Of a stretch of DNA of 64,000 bases, positions 8,549 to 16,226 are shown piece after piece (positions within the stretch are counted from its first letter, which is position 1; each line of letters starts with the position of its first letter). This stretch comes from Agromyces subbeticus DSM 16689 (GTDB lineage Bacteria; Actinomycetota; Actinomycetes; Actinomycetales; Microbacteriaceae): positions 109,742 through 173,741 of the forward strand of contig NZ_ATXG01000008.1 of assembly GCF_000421565.1 (NCBI RefSeq), in the 5' to 3' direction. Made by a program: the position numbers and the translations under genes. The notes beneath the pieces were generated by a model. It was not told the DNA's origin, ran no database searches, and saw only the letters and a program-made list of their open reading frames with translations.

Positions 8549-10357
8549 TCACCAGGTAGCTGGCAGCTCGGGCGCCGGGGCGCCGGATGGAACGGTCCGG
8601 TACTTCTTCAGCACTTGGCTCATCACCTCTTGGAAGACGGGAGCGGATGCGGCGGACGAATTCATCTTAACGGCATTCATGTAGCTCACCGAAACGACGA
8701 ACTGCGGGTCATCGGCGGGCGCAAAACCCGACACCGAGACGAGGTACTCCTTGAGGTAGCCGCCCTCGCCGTCGGGCACCTGTGCCGTGCCCGTCTTGGC
8801 CGCGACCCGGTACCCGGGAATGTTCCACTCGTCGGAGAGCCATGCGTCCTGATAGACCCGCTCGAGCATCTGGCTCGTCGCGTTCGCCGCTTCGGGCGAG
8901 ATCACCTGTTCTCCTTGCGAGGCAGGGGAGGTCGCAGTGCCGTCGTCGCCGACGCATCCGTCGACGAGGCTGACCGGCATGCGGACCCCGCCGTTCGCGA
9001 TCGTCTGGTAGGCGCTCGCGATCTGCACGGCGGTCGTGGTGAGCCCCTGGCCGAACATGGTCGCGTATTTGGTCTGGTTGTCCCAGTCGTCGGGGTCTCC
9101 GTGCAGGTCGCCGGGTTCCTCCGCGGGGAAGTCCACCTCGGTCTTGGCACCGAGTCCGAACTTCAGCATGTCGTCGTACCGCGCCCGGTCGGTCATGAGC
9201 TCGCCGAACTGCGACATGCCCGTGTTCGACGACTCCACGAGCACGCCCGTGAGAGTCAGGTTCTGGTCGTCGTGACCGGAACTGTCATTGATGTTCGCCC
9301 CGTTGGGGAAGACGATGCGATACGGCGCGACGACCTGGCTCAACGGGTCGGCTTTGCCTGCGTTGATGACGGATGCAGCGGTCAGCGCCTTGAACGTCGA
9401 CCCGGGCTCGAACGGAGCGGTGAAGGAGCGAGAGCCGCGATCCGCCTTGTCGGTCGCCGAGGGATCGTTCGGGTCGACCGTCGGCACGTCGGCGACAGCC
9501 AGCAATCGCCCGGTCTTCACCTCCATGACGGTGACCATCGCCCAGGATGCCCCGACCGCTTGCCGTTGCGCCTCTGCGATGCGCTGCACTTCCCACTGCA
9601 GATCGGTGTCGATCGTGAGTTTCAGCGTGCCGCCGTCGTGCGCCTGCTCGTGGACGATCTCGGTCCCGGGGATCTTCACCCAGTCCTGCAGGCTGTGCAG
9701 GTAGCTCACTTCGCCGTTGGCACCGGCGAGGCACTTGTCTTCGGCGAGCTCGATACCGGCGACCGGAGCGCCATCAGGGTCGACCCAGCCGACGAGGTTG
9801 CCGGCGACGGCGCCGTTCGGGTACCGGCGGCTCGGGTGCTCGTCGGCATAGACCCACGGGATGTCGAGCGCCTTGACCCGTTCGTAGGTCTCGGTGTCGA
9901 CGAGCTTGGCGACGTAGGCGTAGTCGGAGTCGGGATCCGCTGCGAGCTCGGACGCGATGATGCCCTGCACCTGGTCGCCGGTGAGCCCGACCTCGGCGCC
10001 GAGTTCGGCCGCGAGCTGCGCAAGCGGCACTTCGACCTCCATCGTCTTGTCGGGATTCTCGGGATCGGGCACGTCGCGCTCGACGAGCGCCTTCGACGCC
10101 TGCTTCGGCGACAGCACGATGTCGTAGCGCATGACACTGTCGGCGAGCACCTTGCCGTTCGCGTCGACGATGTCGCCACGTGAGCCCCAGACGGTGACGG
10201 GCTGAGACCGCGCATCCTGAGCCTGTTCATTGAGTTCCGAGGCGCGAACGACCTGGATGTCGACGAGCCGCACGACGAACACGCCCACGAGCGCGATCAG
10301 CAGTGCCGCCGAGAGCAGGATCCGCCGCATCGGATGACGACTGGTGCGGTTCTTCAC
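8549..10357 (-). CDS. ftsI: Division-specific class B penicillin-binding protein FtsI (PBP3/PbpB-type)
   Basis: Septal transpeptidase that cross-links new peptidoglycan as partner of FtsW. 602 aa. A short cytoplasmic N-terminus precedes one membrane anchor (about residues 11-31). A pedestal/dimerisation domain follows, then the transpeptidase domain with all three active-site motifs: S320-T-F-K, S376-S-N378 and K521-T-G-T. Segments RGDIVDANGKVLA and AVAGNLVGWVDPDG are typical of actinobacterial PbpB. It lies between the ftsL-like gene and murE, the usual Rv2163c position. Confidence 0.96.
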   Translation of the reverse strand: MKNRTSRHPMRRILLSAALLIALVGVFVVRLVDIQVVRASELNEQAQDARSQPVTVWGSRGDIVDANGKVLADSVMRYDIVLSPKQASKALVERDVPDPENPDKTMEVEVPLAQLAAELGAEVGLTGDQVQGIIASELAADPDSDYAYVAKLVDTETYERVKALDIPWVYADEHPSRRYPNGAVAGNLVGWVDPDGAPVAGIELAEDKCLAGANGEVSYLHSLQDWVKIPGTEIVHEQAHDGGTLKLTIDTDLQWEVQRIAEAQRQAVGASWAMVTVMEVKTGRLLAVADVPTVDPNDPSATDKADRGSRSFTAPFEPGSTFKALTAASVINAGKADPLSQVVAPYRIVFPNGANINDSSGHDDQNLTLTGVLVESSNTGMSQFGELMTDRARYDDMLKFGLGAKTEVDFPAEEPGDLHGDPDDWDNQTKYATMFGQGLTTTAVQIASAYQTIANGGVRMPVSLVDGCVGDDGTATSPASQGEQVISPEAANATSQMLERVYQDAWLSDEWNIPGYRVAAKTGTAQVPDGEGGYLKEYLVSVSGFAPADDPQFVVSVSYMNAVKMNSSAASAPVFQEVMSQVLKKYRTVPSGAPAPELPATW

Positions 10358-10383
10358 TTCGATCCTCGCAAACGATCGTGCGG

Positions 10384-10953
10384 TCAGTGCGTGGCGGGCG
10401 TCGGGAGGGCCCCCTCGACCGGCGCCTGCGTCGCCGCGTCGGCGGCCTGATCAGGGATTCCCCCGGTCGGAGTCTGCCCCGAAGCCTGCTCGCCGCTCGG
10501 CGGCACGCCGTCGATGAGCGCATTCGGGACGAGCGGTGCAGACGCCGAAGCGCCGCCAGTCGCCGCGGTGGGCTGACCGAGCACTGCGCCGTCGGAGAGC
10601 CTGAGGTAGACCGGGTTGGCGTTCGGGACCATGCCGAGCCCTTCGGCCTTCGTCGCGAGGAACTGCGGCGACTCGACGCGGTCGAGCTCTTCGGCGAGCT
10701 TCTGCTCCTCACGGGTGAGCGTGCCCTGCTGGGTCTGCAGTCCGTCGATCTCGTACGCTCCCTGCGTGACGGCGATCGAGAGCAGGAGCTGCGCGACGAT
10801 GATGATCGCCACCCCGCCGAGCGCGATGACCGCATAGGCGAGGCGCGGCTTCTGGCGGACGGCCCGTTCGGGGGCGGGGCGCAAGCGGCGCGGAGCACGT
10901 TCGGGTCCGACCCGGCGCGGTGCCGGAATGGACTGGGCCGGCAGTGCGCTCAT
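10384..10953 (-). CDS. FtsL-like bitopic division protein
   Basis: 189 aa. A basic cytoplasmic N-terminus of about 38 residues is followed by one transmembrane segment (residues 39-61, AYAVIALGGVAIIIVAQLLL) and a heptad-like stretch (TQQGTLTREEQKLAEELDRV) that could pair with a DivIC/FtsB partner. The last 80 residues are rich in Pro, Ala, Gly and Thr and look disordered. The position between rsmH and ftsI is that of ftsL (Rv2164c in M. tuberculosis). The ATG overlaps the rsmH stop (ATGA). Sequence conservation in this family is low, so the call rests on topology and position. Confidence 0.85.
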   Translation of the reverse strand: MSALPAQSIPAPRRVGPERAPRRLRPAPERAVRQKPRLAYAVIALGGVAIIIVAQLLLSIAVTQGAYEIDGLQTQQGTLTREEQKLAEELDRVESPQFLATKAEGLGMVPNANPVYLRLSDGAVLGQPTAATGGASASAPLVPNALIDGVPPSGEQASGQTPTGGIPDQAADAATQAPVEGALPTPATH

Positions 10954-11903
10954 GACGGCCTCCTGACTCGTTCGGCGGCTCGGAGCCGCACGGGCTTCGC
11001 ACGCGGGTTCTCAGCCTGCTCGGCCTCGCTCGCGAGTTCGGCCCCTCGCACGAGGAGCTTGAACACGGGGCGATGCTCGGGCAGCTCCATCGGCAGCCCG
11101 GCGGGTGCCGTGGAACTGGAGGCGGCGCTGAGCGCGCGCTTGACGATGCGGTCTTCGAGCGACTGGTAGGCCAGCACGACGATGCGACCGCCGACGGCGA
11201 TCGTGTCGAGGGCGGCGGGCATCGCCCGCTCGAGCACCGAGAGTTCTTCGTTCACCTCGATGCGGAGGGCCTGGAAGACGCGTTTCGCCGGGTGTCCCTG
11301 GCGCTGGATCGCGACCGGAGTCGCCGCCTGGATGATGGAGACGAGCTCGGCCGAACGGTTGATCGGGGCCTCCGCTCGCGCTCGGACGATCGCGCGTGCG
11401 TATCGTGCGGCGAGCTTCTCCTCGCCGTAGTCGAGGAAGATGCGACGCAGTTCCTCTTCGCTCTCTTCGGCGATGACGTCGGCCGCTGTGCGGCCGCTCG
11501 TGAAGTCCATGCGCATGTCGAGCGGCGCATCCTTCGAGTAGGCGAAGCCGCGCTCGGCGCGGTCGAGCTGCAACGACGAGACGCCGAGGTCGAAGAGCAC
11601 GCCCTGCACCTCGCTGAAGCCCTCCGAACGCACGGCGCGCGCGATGCCGTCGTACACGGTGTGCACGAACCGTGCACGATCGCCGAATCTGGCGAGTCGC
11701 TCGCGGGCGATGTCGAGGGCATCGGTGTCGCGGTCGAGACCGATGACGGTGAGACGCGGGAAACGCTCGAGGAATGCCGCGGTGTGACCGCCCATGCCGA
11801 GCGTCGCGTCGACGAGCACGGCGTCATCGCCCTCGAGGGCTGGAGCCAGGAGTTCGAGCGTGCGCTCGAGCATGACCGGGGTGTGAATGCGTTCGATGTC
11901 CAT
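10950..11903 (-). CDS. rsmH: 16S rRNA (cytosine1402-N4)-methyltransferase RsmH (MraW)
   Basis: SAM-dependent methyltransferase acting on C1402 of 16S rRNA near the P site. 317 aa from ATG 11903, preceded by GAGGAGG at ideal spacing; the frame is open upstream but that start has no ribosome site. Motifs: HTPVML at the N-terminus, the SAM loop VDATLGMGGHTAAFL, and GLDRD, FDLGVSSLQLD, RGFAYSKDAPLDMRMD, with FQALRIEVNEEL later. Second gene of the dcw operon, directly after mraZ. Confidence 0.97.
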   Translation of the reverse strand: MDIERIHTPVMLERTLELLAPALEGDDAVLVDATLGMGGHTAAFLERFPRLTVIGLDRDTDALDIARERLARFGDRARFVHTVYDGIARAVRSEGFSEVQGVLFDLGVSSLQLDRAERGFAYSKDAPLDMRMDFTSGRTAADVIAEESEEELRRIFLDYGEEKLAARYARAIVRARAEAPINRSAELVSIIQAATPVAIQRQGHPAKRVFQALRIEVNEELSVLERAMPAALDTIAVGGRIVVLAYQSLEDRIVKRALSAASSSTAPAGLPMELPEHRPVFKLLVRGAELASEAEQAENPRAKPVRLRAAERVRRPS

Positions 11904-12006
11904 GATTCCTCCTCGCCTTCCGGGCCTCGGGTTCGGATCCCCATCCGTTCGTCCTGATGCGGGGAAGTGCACCAGGCGCGGCCGGCTGGGAGTCGGAGCC
12001 CGAGGA

Positions 12007-12438
12007 TCAGAAGAGCCCGGGGATCACCTCCTCCGCCGTATCCGCGAAGGCCGCCTCTTGCTCGGCGAGGTAGCTCTGCCACGCCGTCGCGTCCCAGATC
12101 TCCACCCGGCTGCCCGTTCCGATGACCGTGAGGTCGCGGTCGAGGCCGGCGTACGCACGAAGCGTGGCGGGGATGGTGACGCGATGCTGCTTGTCGGGGG
12201 TCTCCGCGGAAGCCCCCGAGAGGAAGACGCGCATGTAGTCGCGCGCCTGCTTGCTCGTTACCGGGGCCTGGCGGATCTTGTCGCTCATGCTCTCGAACTC
12301 ACGCGCACTGAACACGTAGATGCAGTGCTCCTGCCCACGCGTGAGCACGAGACCGCTCGAGAGCTCCTCCCGGAACTTCGCCGGAAGAATGACGCGGCCT
12401 TTCTCATCGAGCTTCGGTTCATAGCTGCCGAGGAACAC
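12007..12438 (-). CDS. mraZ: MraZ transcriptional regulator of the dcw operon
   Basis: AbrB-like DNA-binding protein, a known autorepressor of dcw operons in other bacteria. 143 aa from GTG 12438, the usual MraZ length; the frame is open upstream but the family N-terminus ([23 protein letters not shown]) fixes this start. Two MraZ repeats are visible: [13 protein letters not shown] near residue 11 and [13 protein letters not shown] near residue 84. A run of G residues precedes the start. Three phased TGGNN half-sites lie in its own promoter, which supports autoregulation. Confidence 0.97.
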   Translation of the reverse strand: MFLGSYEPKLDEKGRVILPAKFREELSSGLVLTRGQEHCIYVFSAREFESMSDKIRQAPVTSKQARDYMRVFLSGASAETPDKQHRVTIPATLRAYAGLDRDLTVIGTGSRVEIWDATAWQSYLAEQEAAFADTAEEVIPGLF

Positions 12439-12475
12439 CACACCACCCCCTTTCCTCCGGCCAGAATCCAGGTAA

Positions 12476-12500
12476 CCCCACTTTACTCCACTCTCATCCA
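12476..12500 (-). promoter_or_regulatory. Three phased MraZ boxes upstream of mraZ
   Basis: On the minus strand the sequence reads TGGAT-gagag-TGGAG-taaag-TGGGG, three TGGNN half-sites spaced exactly 10 bp apart. MraZ of E. coli is known to bind TGGGN direct repeats separated by 5 bases, so this is a good autoregulatory operator. It lies 38-62 bases upstream of the mraZ GTG and overlaps the predicted promoter. Confidence 0.8.
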
Positions 12501-12508
12501 CCGATCAA
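12480..12508 (-). promoter_or_regulatory. Predicted promoter of the dcw operon (PmraZ)
   Basis: On the minus strand TTGATC (12508-12503) and TAAAGT (12485-12480) are separated by exactly 17 bp, each matching 4 of 6 bases of the housekeeping -35 and -10 consensus. Transcription would start near 12473, giving a leader of about 35 bases. The MraZ boxes fill the spacer and the -10 region, so bound MraZ would block RNA polymerase. Prediction only. Confidence 0.6.
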
Positions 12509-12704
12509 CGACATTCGCTCGTTTTCGGCACTTTTCAGCTGGGAGTTCCCCGTCAACACTGGAATCCGCGCCGTGGAGCGGAGTGGAGGAAATGCGGTCG
12601 GGGGTGGATGCCCAGCCGGCGTGTTCGTGGGAGGCCACGGCGCAGCGGGCCGGAGTTCAGCCTCGGGCGCGCTGAATTCCGGCCTTCAGGCCGACGCGCG
12701 CACG

Positions 12705-12736
12705 AAAAAACGGGCCGATCCGAAGATCGACCCGTT
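12705..12736 (-). terminator. Rho-independent terminator after the DUF3040 gene
   Basis: On the minus strand, a 12-bp stem (AACGGGTCGATC pairing with GATCGGCCCGTT, one G-U pair) closes a TTCG tetraloop and runs into six T residues. It lies about 20 bases past the stop of the 12759-13148 gene and separates that gene from mraZ regulation. Confidence 0.88.
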
Positions 12737-12758
12737 CAGGTGGTGCGAAGTGGAGGGC

Positions 12759-13148
12759 TCAGTCATGGCCGTCTTGACGGCGGTCCCAGCGATCGTTCAT
12801 GCGGTCCATGAAGCCCCCGCCGGTGGTGCGACGACCCGACTGGGCATTCGCGGCCGGCTCGGACGGAGCGGCAGACACAGCCCCGCGCTTCGACGGCGTG
12901 GTCGCAACGAGTACCCCGGCGAACATCACGGCGAAGCCGATGACACCGATGACGAGCAGCTGCGAAGCCACCCCGGCGATGAGTGCGCCGGCGCCGGCGA
13001 CGGCGAGCAGCACGCCGAGCACGATGGCTCGGTAGTTCGGTCGGCGTCCCCGAACGCCGCCGACTGCATGCACGAAGTCGGCGTCATTGCGATAGAGGTT
13101 GCGCTCCATCTCCTCGAGAAGACGTTGCTCCTGCTCTGAAAGCGGCAT
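12759..13148 (-). CDS. DUF3040 small membrane protein
   Basis: 129 aa. The N-terminal signature MPLSEQEQRLLEEMERNLYRNDADF is typical of the actinobacterial DUF3040 family. Two adjacent transmembrane segments follow (about residues 41-83), then a polar, glycine/arginine-rich cytoplasmic tail. The biochemical role is unknown. Homologues sit beside the dcw cluster in many Actinobacteria (for example Rv2169c), as here. ATG 13148 has GAGGGG about 8 bases upstream. The gene is monocistronic, with its own terminator, and is transcribed divergently from the polyprenyl synthase gene. Confidence 0.9.
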   Translation of the reverse strand: MPLSEQEQRLLEEMERNLYRNDADFVHAVGGVRGRRPNYRAIVLGVLLAVAGAGALIAGVASQLLVIGVIGFAVMFAGVLVATTPSKRGAVSAAPSEPAANAQSGRRTTGGGFMDRMNDRWDRRQDGHD

Positions 13149-13222
13149 CTCATTCCCCTCAGGCTCGGGATCGACGCATCCGAGTCCATTCTAGCCCTGC
13201 CCCGCCTCGCTAGGCTAGGCGG

Positions 13223-14335
13223 GTGGCTCACGGTTCCCGGCTCGTCGATTTGGTGCACGAACGCATCGAGGATTTCCTCGCCGAACGCACTTCCATTCTC
13301 CGGGAGATCAGCCCCGACCTCGAACCGTTGGACGCGTTCTCAAGGCGGTTTCTCAGCGGCGGCAAGCGCTTCCGCGCGCTCTTCTGCTACTGGGGCTGGG
13401 AAGCGGTCGGCGGGCGCGGGTTCGACCCGTTCGCAGACGATCGCGGCCGTGATCGATTCCCCGTCGTCTCCGCGGCCTCAGCGCTCGAGATCTTCCACGC
13501 AGCGGCACTGCTTCACGACGACATCATCGACAACTCCGACACGCGCAGAGGTGCGCCATCGGCGCACCGCCTGTTCGAGGGGTTGCACGCCGAGTCGGGC
13601 TGGGCGGGCAGCTCGGGCGAATTCGGCCGGGCTTCGGCGATCCTGCTCGGTGACCTGCTCCTCGGGTGGAGCGACGAGCTGCTCGACGAGGGACTCGCCG
13701 CCCTTCCCGACCGCGACGCCGCTCGCGCCGCACGTGCCGCGTTCATGCGCATGCGCACCGAGGTGACCGCAGGCCAGTACCTCGACATCCTCGAGGAACG
13801 AGCCTGGCTCACCCAGTCCGACTCCGAGCAGCGCCTTCGCGCTGAACGCGTGATCATCTACAAGGCGGCGAAATACAGCGTCGAGGCGCCCCTCGTGATC
13901 GGTGGCGCCATCGCGGGCGCCTCGAGTGCGCAATTCGCAGCCCTGCGCGCGTTCGGGCTGCCGCTCGGCATCGCCTATCAGCTGCGCGACGACCTGCTCG
14001 GCGTCTTCGGGGACCCCGAGGTCACCGGCAAGCCGAGTGGCGACGATCTCAGAGAGGGCAAGCGCACGATGCTGATCGCGAGCGCTCGCGAACGACTCGC
14101 CCCTGGGCAGCGACGCCTGCTCGACGAGTTGCTCGGCGACCCCGAGCTCGAATCCGAACAGGTGCGGATGCTGCAGCGCACCATTCGCGAATGCGGCGCG
14201 GTCGACGAGATCGAAGCGCTCATCGCCGCGAACGTCGCGACAGCCATGTCGGCGCTCGATGATGCTCCGCTTAGCCGCGACGCGCGCGCCGAACTCGGCT
14301 CACTCGCGAGAGCGGTCACCCGCCGCACGAGCTGA
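13223..14335 (+). CDS. Polyprenyl diphosphate synthase (trans-isoprenyl, IdsA-like)
   Basis: Cytoplasmic prenyltransferase that condenses isopentenyl diphosphate with an allylic diphosphate. 370 aa. The first Asp-rich motif is LLHDDIIDNSDTRRG (short DDxxD form) and the second is YQLRDDLLGVFGD; the GGKRFRALF segment binds substrate. Chain length of the product cannot be told from sequence. In M. tuberculosis the equivalent position holds idsA2 (Rv2173). GTG 13223 has no clear ribosome site, and a 7-bp inverted repeat (CCCGCCT/AGGCGGG, 13201-13223) runs into the start codon, a possible operator or leader hairpin. Confidence 0.93.
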   Translation: MAHGSRLVDLVHERIEDFLAERTSILREISPDLEPLDAFSRRFLSGGKRFRALFCYWGWEAVGGRGFDPFADDRGRDRFPVVSAASALEIFHAAALLHDDIIDNSDTRRGAPSAHRLFEGLHAESGWAGSSGEFGRASAILLGDLLLGWSDELLDEGLAALPDRDAARAARAAFMRMRTEVTAGQYLDILEERAWLTQSDSEQRLRAERVIIYKAAKYSVEAPLVIGGAIAGASSAQFAALRAFGLPLGIAYQLRDDLLGVFGDPEVTGKPSGDDLREGKRTMLIASARERLAPGQRRLLDELLGDPELESEQVRMLQRTIRECGAVDEIEALIAANVATAMSALDDAPLSRDARAELGSLARAVTRRTS

Positions 14336-14365
14336 ACGACGCGTCGGCCGCCTTGCAGCCTGGTC

Positions 14366-14704
14366 TCAGGCGAGCGCCTGGGCGATGCGGCGAACCTCGG
14401 CCTTGCGACCGGCACGGAGTGCGGCGATCGGCGAGGTGCCCAGGCTGTCTTCCTCGGCGAGCATCCACTCGAGGGCCTCGGTATCGGTGAACCCGGCGTC
14501 GGCGAGCACGTTGGCCGTGCCGTGCAGCTCGGGCAACGGCTCGTCGTCGCGCAGGAATACGGCGGGCACCTTCAGCACGCCGTCGATGCGCGCGGCGAGC
14601 AGGTGCCTGTCGTCGATGAGCCGGCGGATGCGGCTCGGGCTCTGCCCGAGCATCTCGACGAGGTCGGGAACGGTCAGCCAGTCGGTTTCGGCAGCTTCGG
14701 TCAC
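14366..14704 (-). CDS. Rv2175c-family DNA-binding protein
   Basis: 112 aa. N-terminal winged-helix-like region DWLTVPDLVEMLGQSPSRIRRLI, then the segment GVLKVPAVFLRDDEPLPELHGTANVLADAGF, matching the Rv2175c family. Rv2175c of M. tuberculosis binds DNA and is a substrate of the kinase PknL encoded beside it. Here a PASTA kinase gene lies 1.5 kb away in the same relation, so phosphorylation by that kinase is a reasonable inference. It is transcribed divergently from the LysM gene. Confidence 0.9.
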   Translation of the reverse strand: MTEAAETDWLTVPDLVEMLGQSPSRIRRLIDDRHLLAARIDGVLKVPAVFLRDDEPLPELHGTANVLADAGFTDTEALEWMLAEEDSLGTSPIAALRAGRKAEVRRIAQALA

Positions 14705-14878
14705 GGGTCAAGACTGCCATGAGCCGGTGGCGTCCGGGAACAGGGTCGCGGTGCACTCGGGTCGAATCGCGGATCGAACGGCTTCGACGGACTCGCGCAG
14801 AGGTGTTTGACTCGCCCATATCGCTATGCGACGGTTGCCGCGGGGCCGGGAACGCGACGACCGGCGAAGGGGGAGTTG

Positions 14879-16132
14879 ATGTCGTACGAAGCCGAGATCG
14901 AGGGCGGGCCTGCCGCCGACTCACCTCGAACCGCCGCGGATGCATCGCGCCGCCGCCGCGGCATCCGTCGCCTGATCACGTTGCCGCTCGCCGTCGTGTC
15001 CACGATCGCCGTCACGCTCGGCATCGCCCAGCCTGCCGACGCCGCTCCGCAATCGGCGAAGCGACAGCCCAAGGCGAAGGCCACCGACGGAACTGCGGCA
15101 CGCGCCGCCTCGGTCGCCGCGACCGCAGCCGCCGCCTCGGTGCCGGGCGAGGTCACCGTCGGCGACGGCGACACTGTCAGCGGCATCGCCGAGCGCTACG
15201 GCGTCGCCACCGCCGACATCCTCGCGATGAACGGCCTCGGCTGGTCGAGCCTGATCTTCCCCGGCCAGCGACTCGCGCTTCCGGGCGGCGGCACCGCTGC
15301 CGCCGCGCCGACTCCCGTCGCCGCCGAACTCTCGCGCCACACGGTCGTCAGCGGAGACACCATGAGCGGCATCGCGGCCGCGCACGGCGTCTCGCTCGAC
15401 AAGGTGCTGAGCGCCAACGGACTCAGCCGACAGAGCCTGATCTTCCCCGGCCAGTCGATCGTGCTCCCACCAGTGGGCGCGGCCCCGGTCGCCCCCACGC
15501 CGGGTCCGGTCGACGCTGCATCGGCGCCACCGGTCGCGCCCGCCGGCGATTCCTACACGGTCGCCGACGGCGACACGCTCTGGGACATCGCCGCGCGGCA
15601 CGAGCTCAGCGTGCAGGATCTCGTCGCCGTCAACGGCCTCGACCCGGCCGTGGTGATCCGTGCCGGCCAAGTGCTGCGGGTCGCACGACCCGTCGCCGCC
15701 GTGACCGTGGCTTCGGTGAGTGTCGTGCTCACCGATGAGATGCGCGCGAATGCCCGCGTGATCATCGATGTCGGCAGAGCACTCGGCGTGCCCGACGACG
15801 GCATCGTCGTGGCCCTCTCCGCCGCAGCTCAGGAGTCGGGACTCAAGAACCCCGACTACGGCGACCTCGACTCGCTCGGCCTGTTCCAGCAACGACCGAG
15901 CCAAGGTTGGGGAACCGTCGAAGAGGTGCTCGACCCGGTCCGATCCGCGATGGCGTTCTACGGCGGTGCGACGAACCCGAACGCCGGCATCACCCGCGGC
16001 CTGCTCGATATCGAAGGCTGGGAGTCGATGAGCGTGACCCAGGCCGCGCAGGCGGTGCAGCTCAGCGCCTATCCGGAGCACTACGCGAAATGGGAGGTCT
16101 CGGCGCGGGCCTGGCTCTCCGAGATGGGCTGA
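14879..16132 (+). CDS. Secreted/anchored LysM protein with C-terminal lysozyme-fold-like domain
   Basis: 417 aa from ATG 14879, just after GAAGGGGGAG; the frame is open upstream but less well supported. A basic N-terminus (RRRRGIRRL) precedes a hydrophobic signal/anchor (about residues 31-55, ending ADAA). Three LysM domains bind peptidoglycan: about residues 90-135 (VGDGDTVSGIAERYG), 160-205 (VVSGDTMSGIAAAHG) and 225-270 (VADGDTLWDIAARH). The last 130 residues (ALSAAAQESGLKN, GLFQQRPSQGWG) resemble a lysozyme-like fold with a candidate catalytic Glu. It probably acts on wall glycan; activity is inferred. It sits directly upstream of the PASTA kinase gene. Confidence 0.85.
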   Translation: MSYEAEIEGGPAADSPRTAADASRRRRGIRRLITLPLAVVSTIAVTLGIAQPADAAPQSAKRQPKAKATDGTAARAASVAATAAAASVPGEVTVGDGDTVSGIAERYGVATADILAMNGLGWSSLIFPGQRLALPGGGTAAAAPTPVAAELSRHTVVSGDTMSGIAAAHGVSLDKVLSANGLSRQSLIFPGQSIVLPPVGAAPVAPTPGPVDAASAPPVAPAGDSYTVADGDTLWDIAARHELSVQDLVAVNGLDPAVVIRAGQVLRVARPVAAVTVASVSVVLTDEMRANARVIIDVGRALGVPDDGIVVALSAAAQESGLKNPDYGDLDSLGLFQQRPSQGWGTVEEVLDPVRSAMAFYGGATNPNAGITRGLLDIEGWESMSVTQAAQAVQLSAYPEHYAKWEVSARAWLSEMG

Positions 16133-16226
16133 CGCACGCCCGACGTCGCATCACGATGGGATTGCGATCGGCGCGTCTTCGGCGTTTGCGCCGATTGCGG
16201 CATATGCCTCTTCGTAGAATCAATGG

